Notes under the pieces: model-generated
What the model was told of the DNA's origin: nothing
What the model saw: only the letters and a program-made list of their open reading frames with translations
Databases searched by the model: none
In this document: positions 5,318 to 5,391 of the stretch, in pieces
Numbering within the stretch: position 1 is the first letter of the stretch
How the letters are laid out: each line of letters opens with the position of its first letter
Source: Desulfobacteraceae bacterium
GTDB taxonomy: Bacteria; Desulfobacterota; Desulfobacteria; Desulfobacterales; UBA11574
Direction of reading: 5' to 3'
DNA length: 5,391 nt
Assembly (NCBI GenBank): GCA_030671225.1
Contig: DAOVAE010000095.1
Coordinates: 1 to 5,391, forward strand
Made by a program: the position numbers and the translations under genes

Positions 5318-5391
5318 ATGATTCAAGCGGAGACGAGATTGACCGTGGCAGACAATTCAGGAGCCAAGATATTGTATTGCATAAAAGTTCT
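5318..5391 (+). CDS. rplN: 50S ribosomal protein L14, N-terminal part (cut by window end)
   Basis: The first 24 codons encode MIQAETRLTVADNSGAKILY followed by CIKV, the highly conserved beginning of L14, which binds 23S rRNA at the subunit interface. The ATG is preceded by AGGGAAG at 5303-5309, spaced 8 nt. In E. coli rplN opens the separate spc operon with its own promoter. Here only 22 nt separate it from rpsQ and no promoter is evident, so the S10 and spc gene sets are probably transcribed together. The remaining roughly 100 residues lie outside the window. Confidence 0.95.
   Translation, partial: MIQAETRLTVADNSGAKILYCIKV

Overview
The window is a conserved bacterial ribosomal-protein cluster read entirely on the + strand. 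In order it holds the 3' end of tuf (EF-Tu), then rpsJ, rplC, rplD, rplW, rplB, rpsS, rplV, rpsC, rplP, rpmC, rpsQ and the 5' end of rplN. This is the complete S10 operon order (S10-L3-L4-L23-L2-S19-L22-S3-L16-L29-S17) followed by the first gene of the spc operon (L14). All complete genes have normal family lengths and intact signature motifs. I see no frameshift, mobile element, CRISPR array, rRNA or tRNA.

Organism: a bacterium of moderate base composition. The wording of several proteins recalls Desulfobacterota (former Deltaproteobacteria, sulfate-reducer-like lineages) from memory of these families. Examples are L3 beginning MCRGLIGKKLG, S10 with [21 protein letters not shown]29 with FNLRFQHEIGQLENQQKMKQ and L2 ending [17 protein letters not shown]. 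This placement was not checked by a search.

Layout: 1-154 is the tuf tail. 172-1142 holds rpsJ and rplC. 1143-1347 is a 205-nt non-coding gap. 1348-5295 is a tight run from rplD to rpsQ, with spacers of 3-17 nt and two 1-nt stop/start overlaps (TAATG). 5318 to the end is the start of rplN. The proteins assemble into both subunits: S10, S19, S3 and S17 in the 30S; L3, L4, L23, L2, L22, L16, L29 and L14 in the 50S. EF-Tu delivers aminoacyl-tRNA to the finished ribosome. With only 17 nt between tuf and rpsJ there is no room for an E. coli-type S10 leader, so the cluster is probably read through from tuf.

The one unexplained stretch is the rplC-rplD gap, where E. coli has only a few bases. By hand it folds into a nested imperfect hairpin (1229-1286) inside a second helix (1198-1204 with 1292-1298), followed by a small hairpin that overlaps the weak rplD ribosome binding site. 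Because L4, the product of rplD, is the classical autoregulator of the S10 operon in E. coli, an internal leader is a reasonable hypothesis, but only a hypothesis. Nothing else here points to a new biological system.
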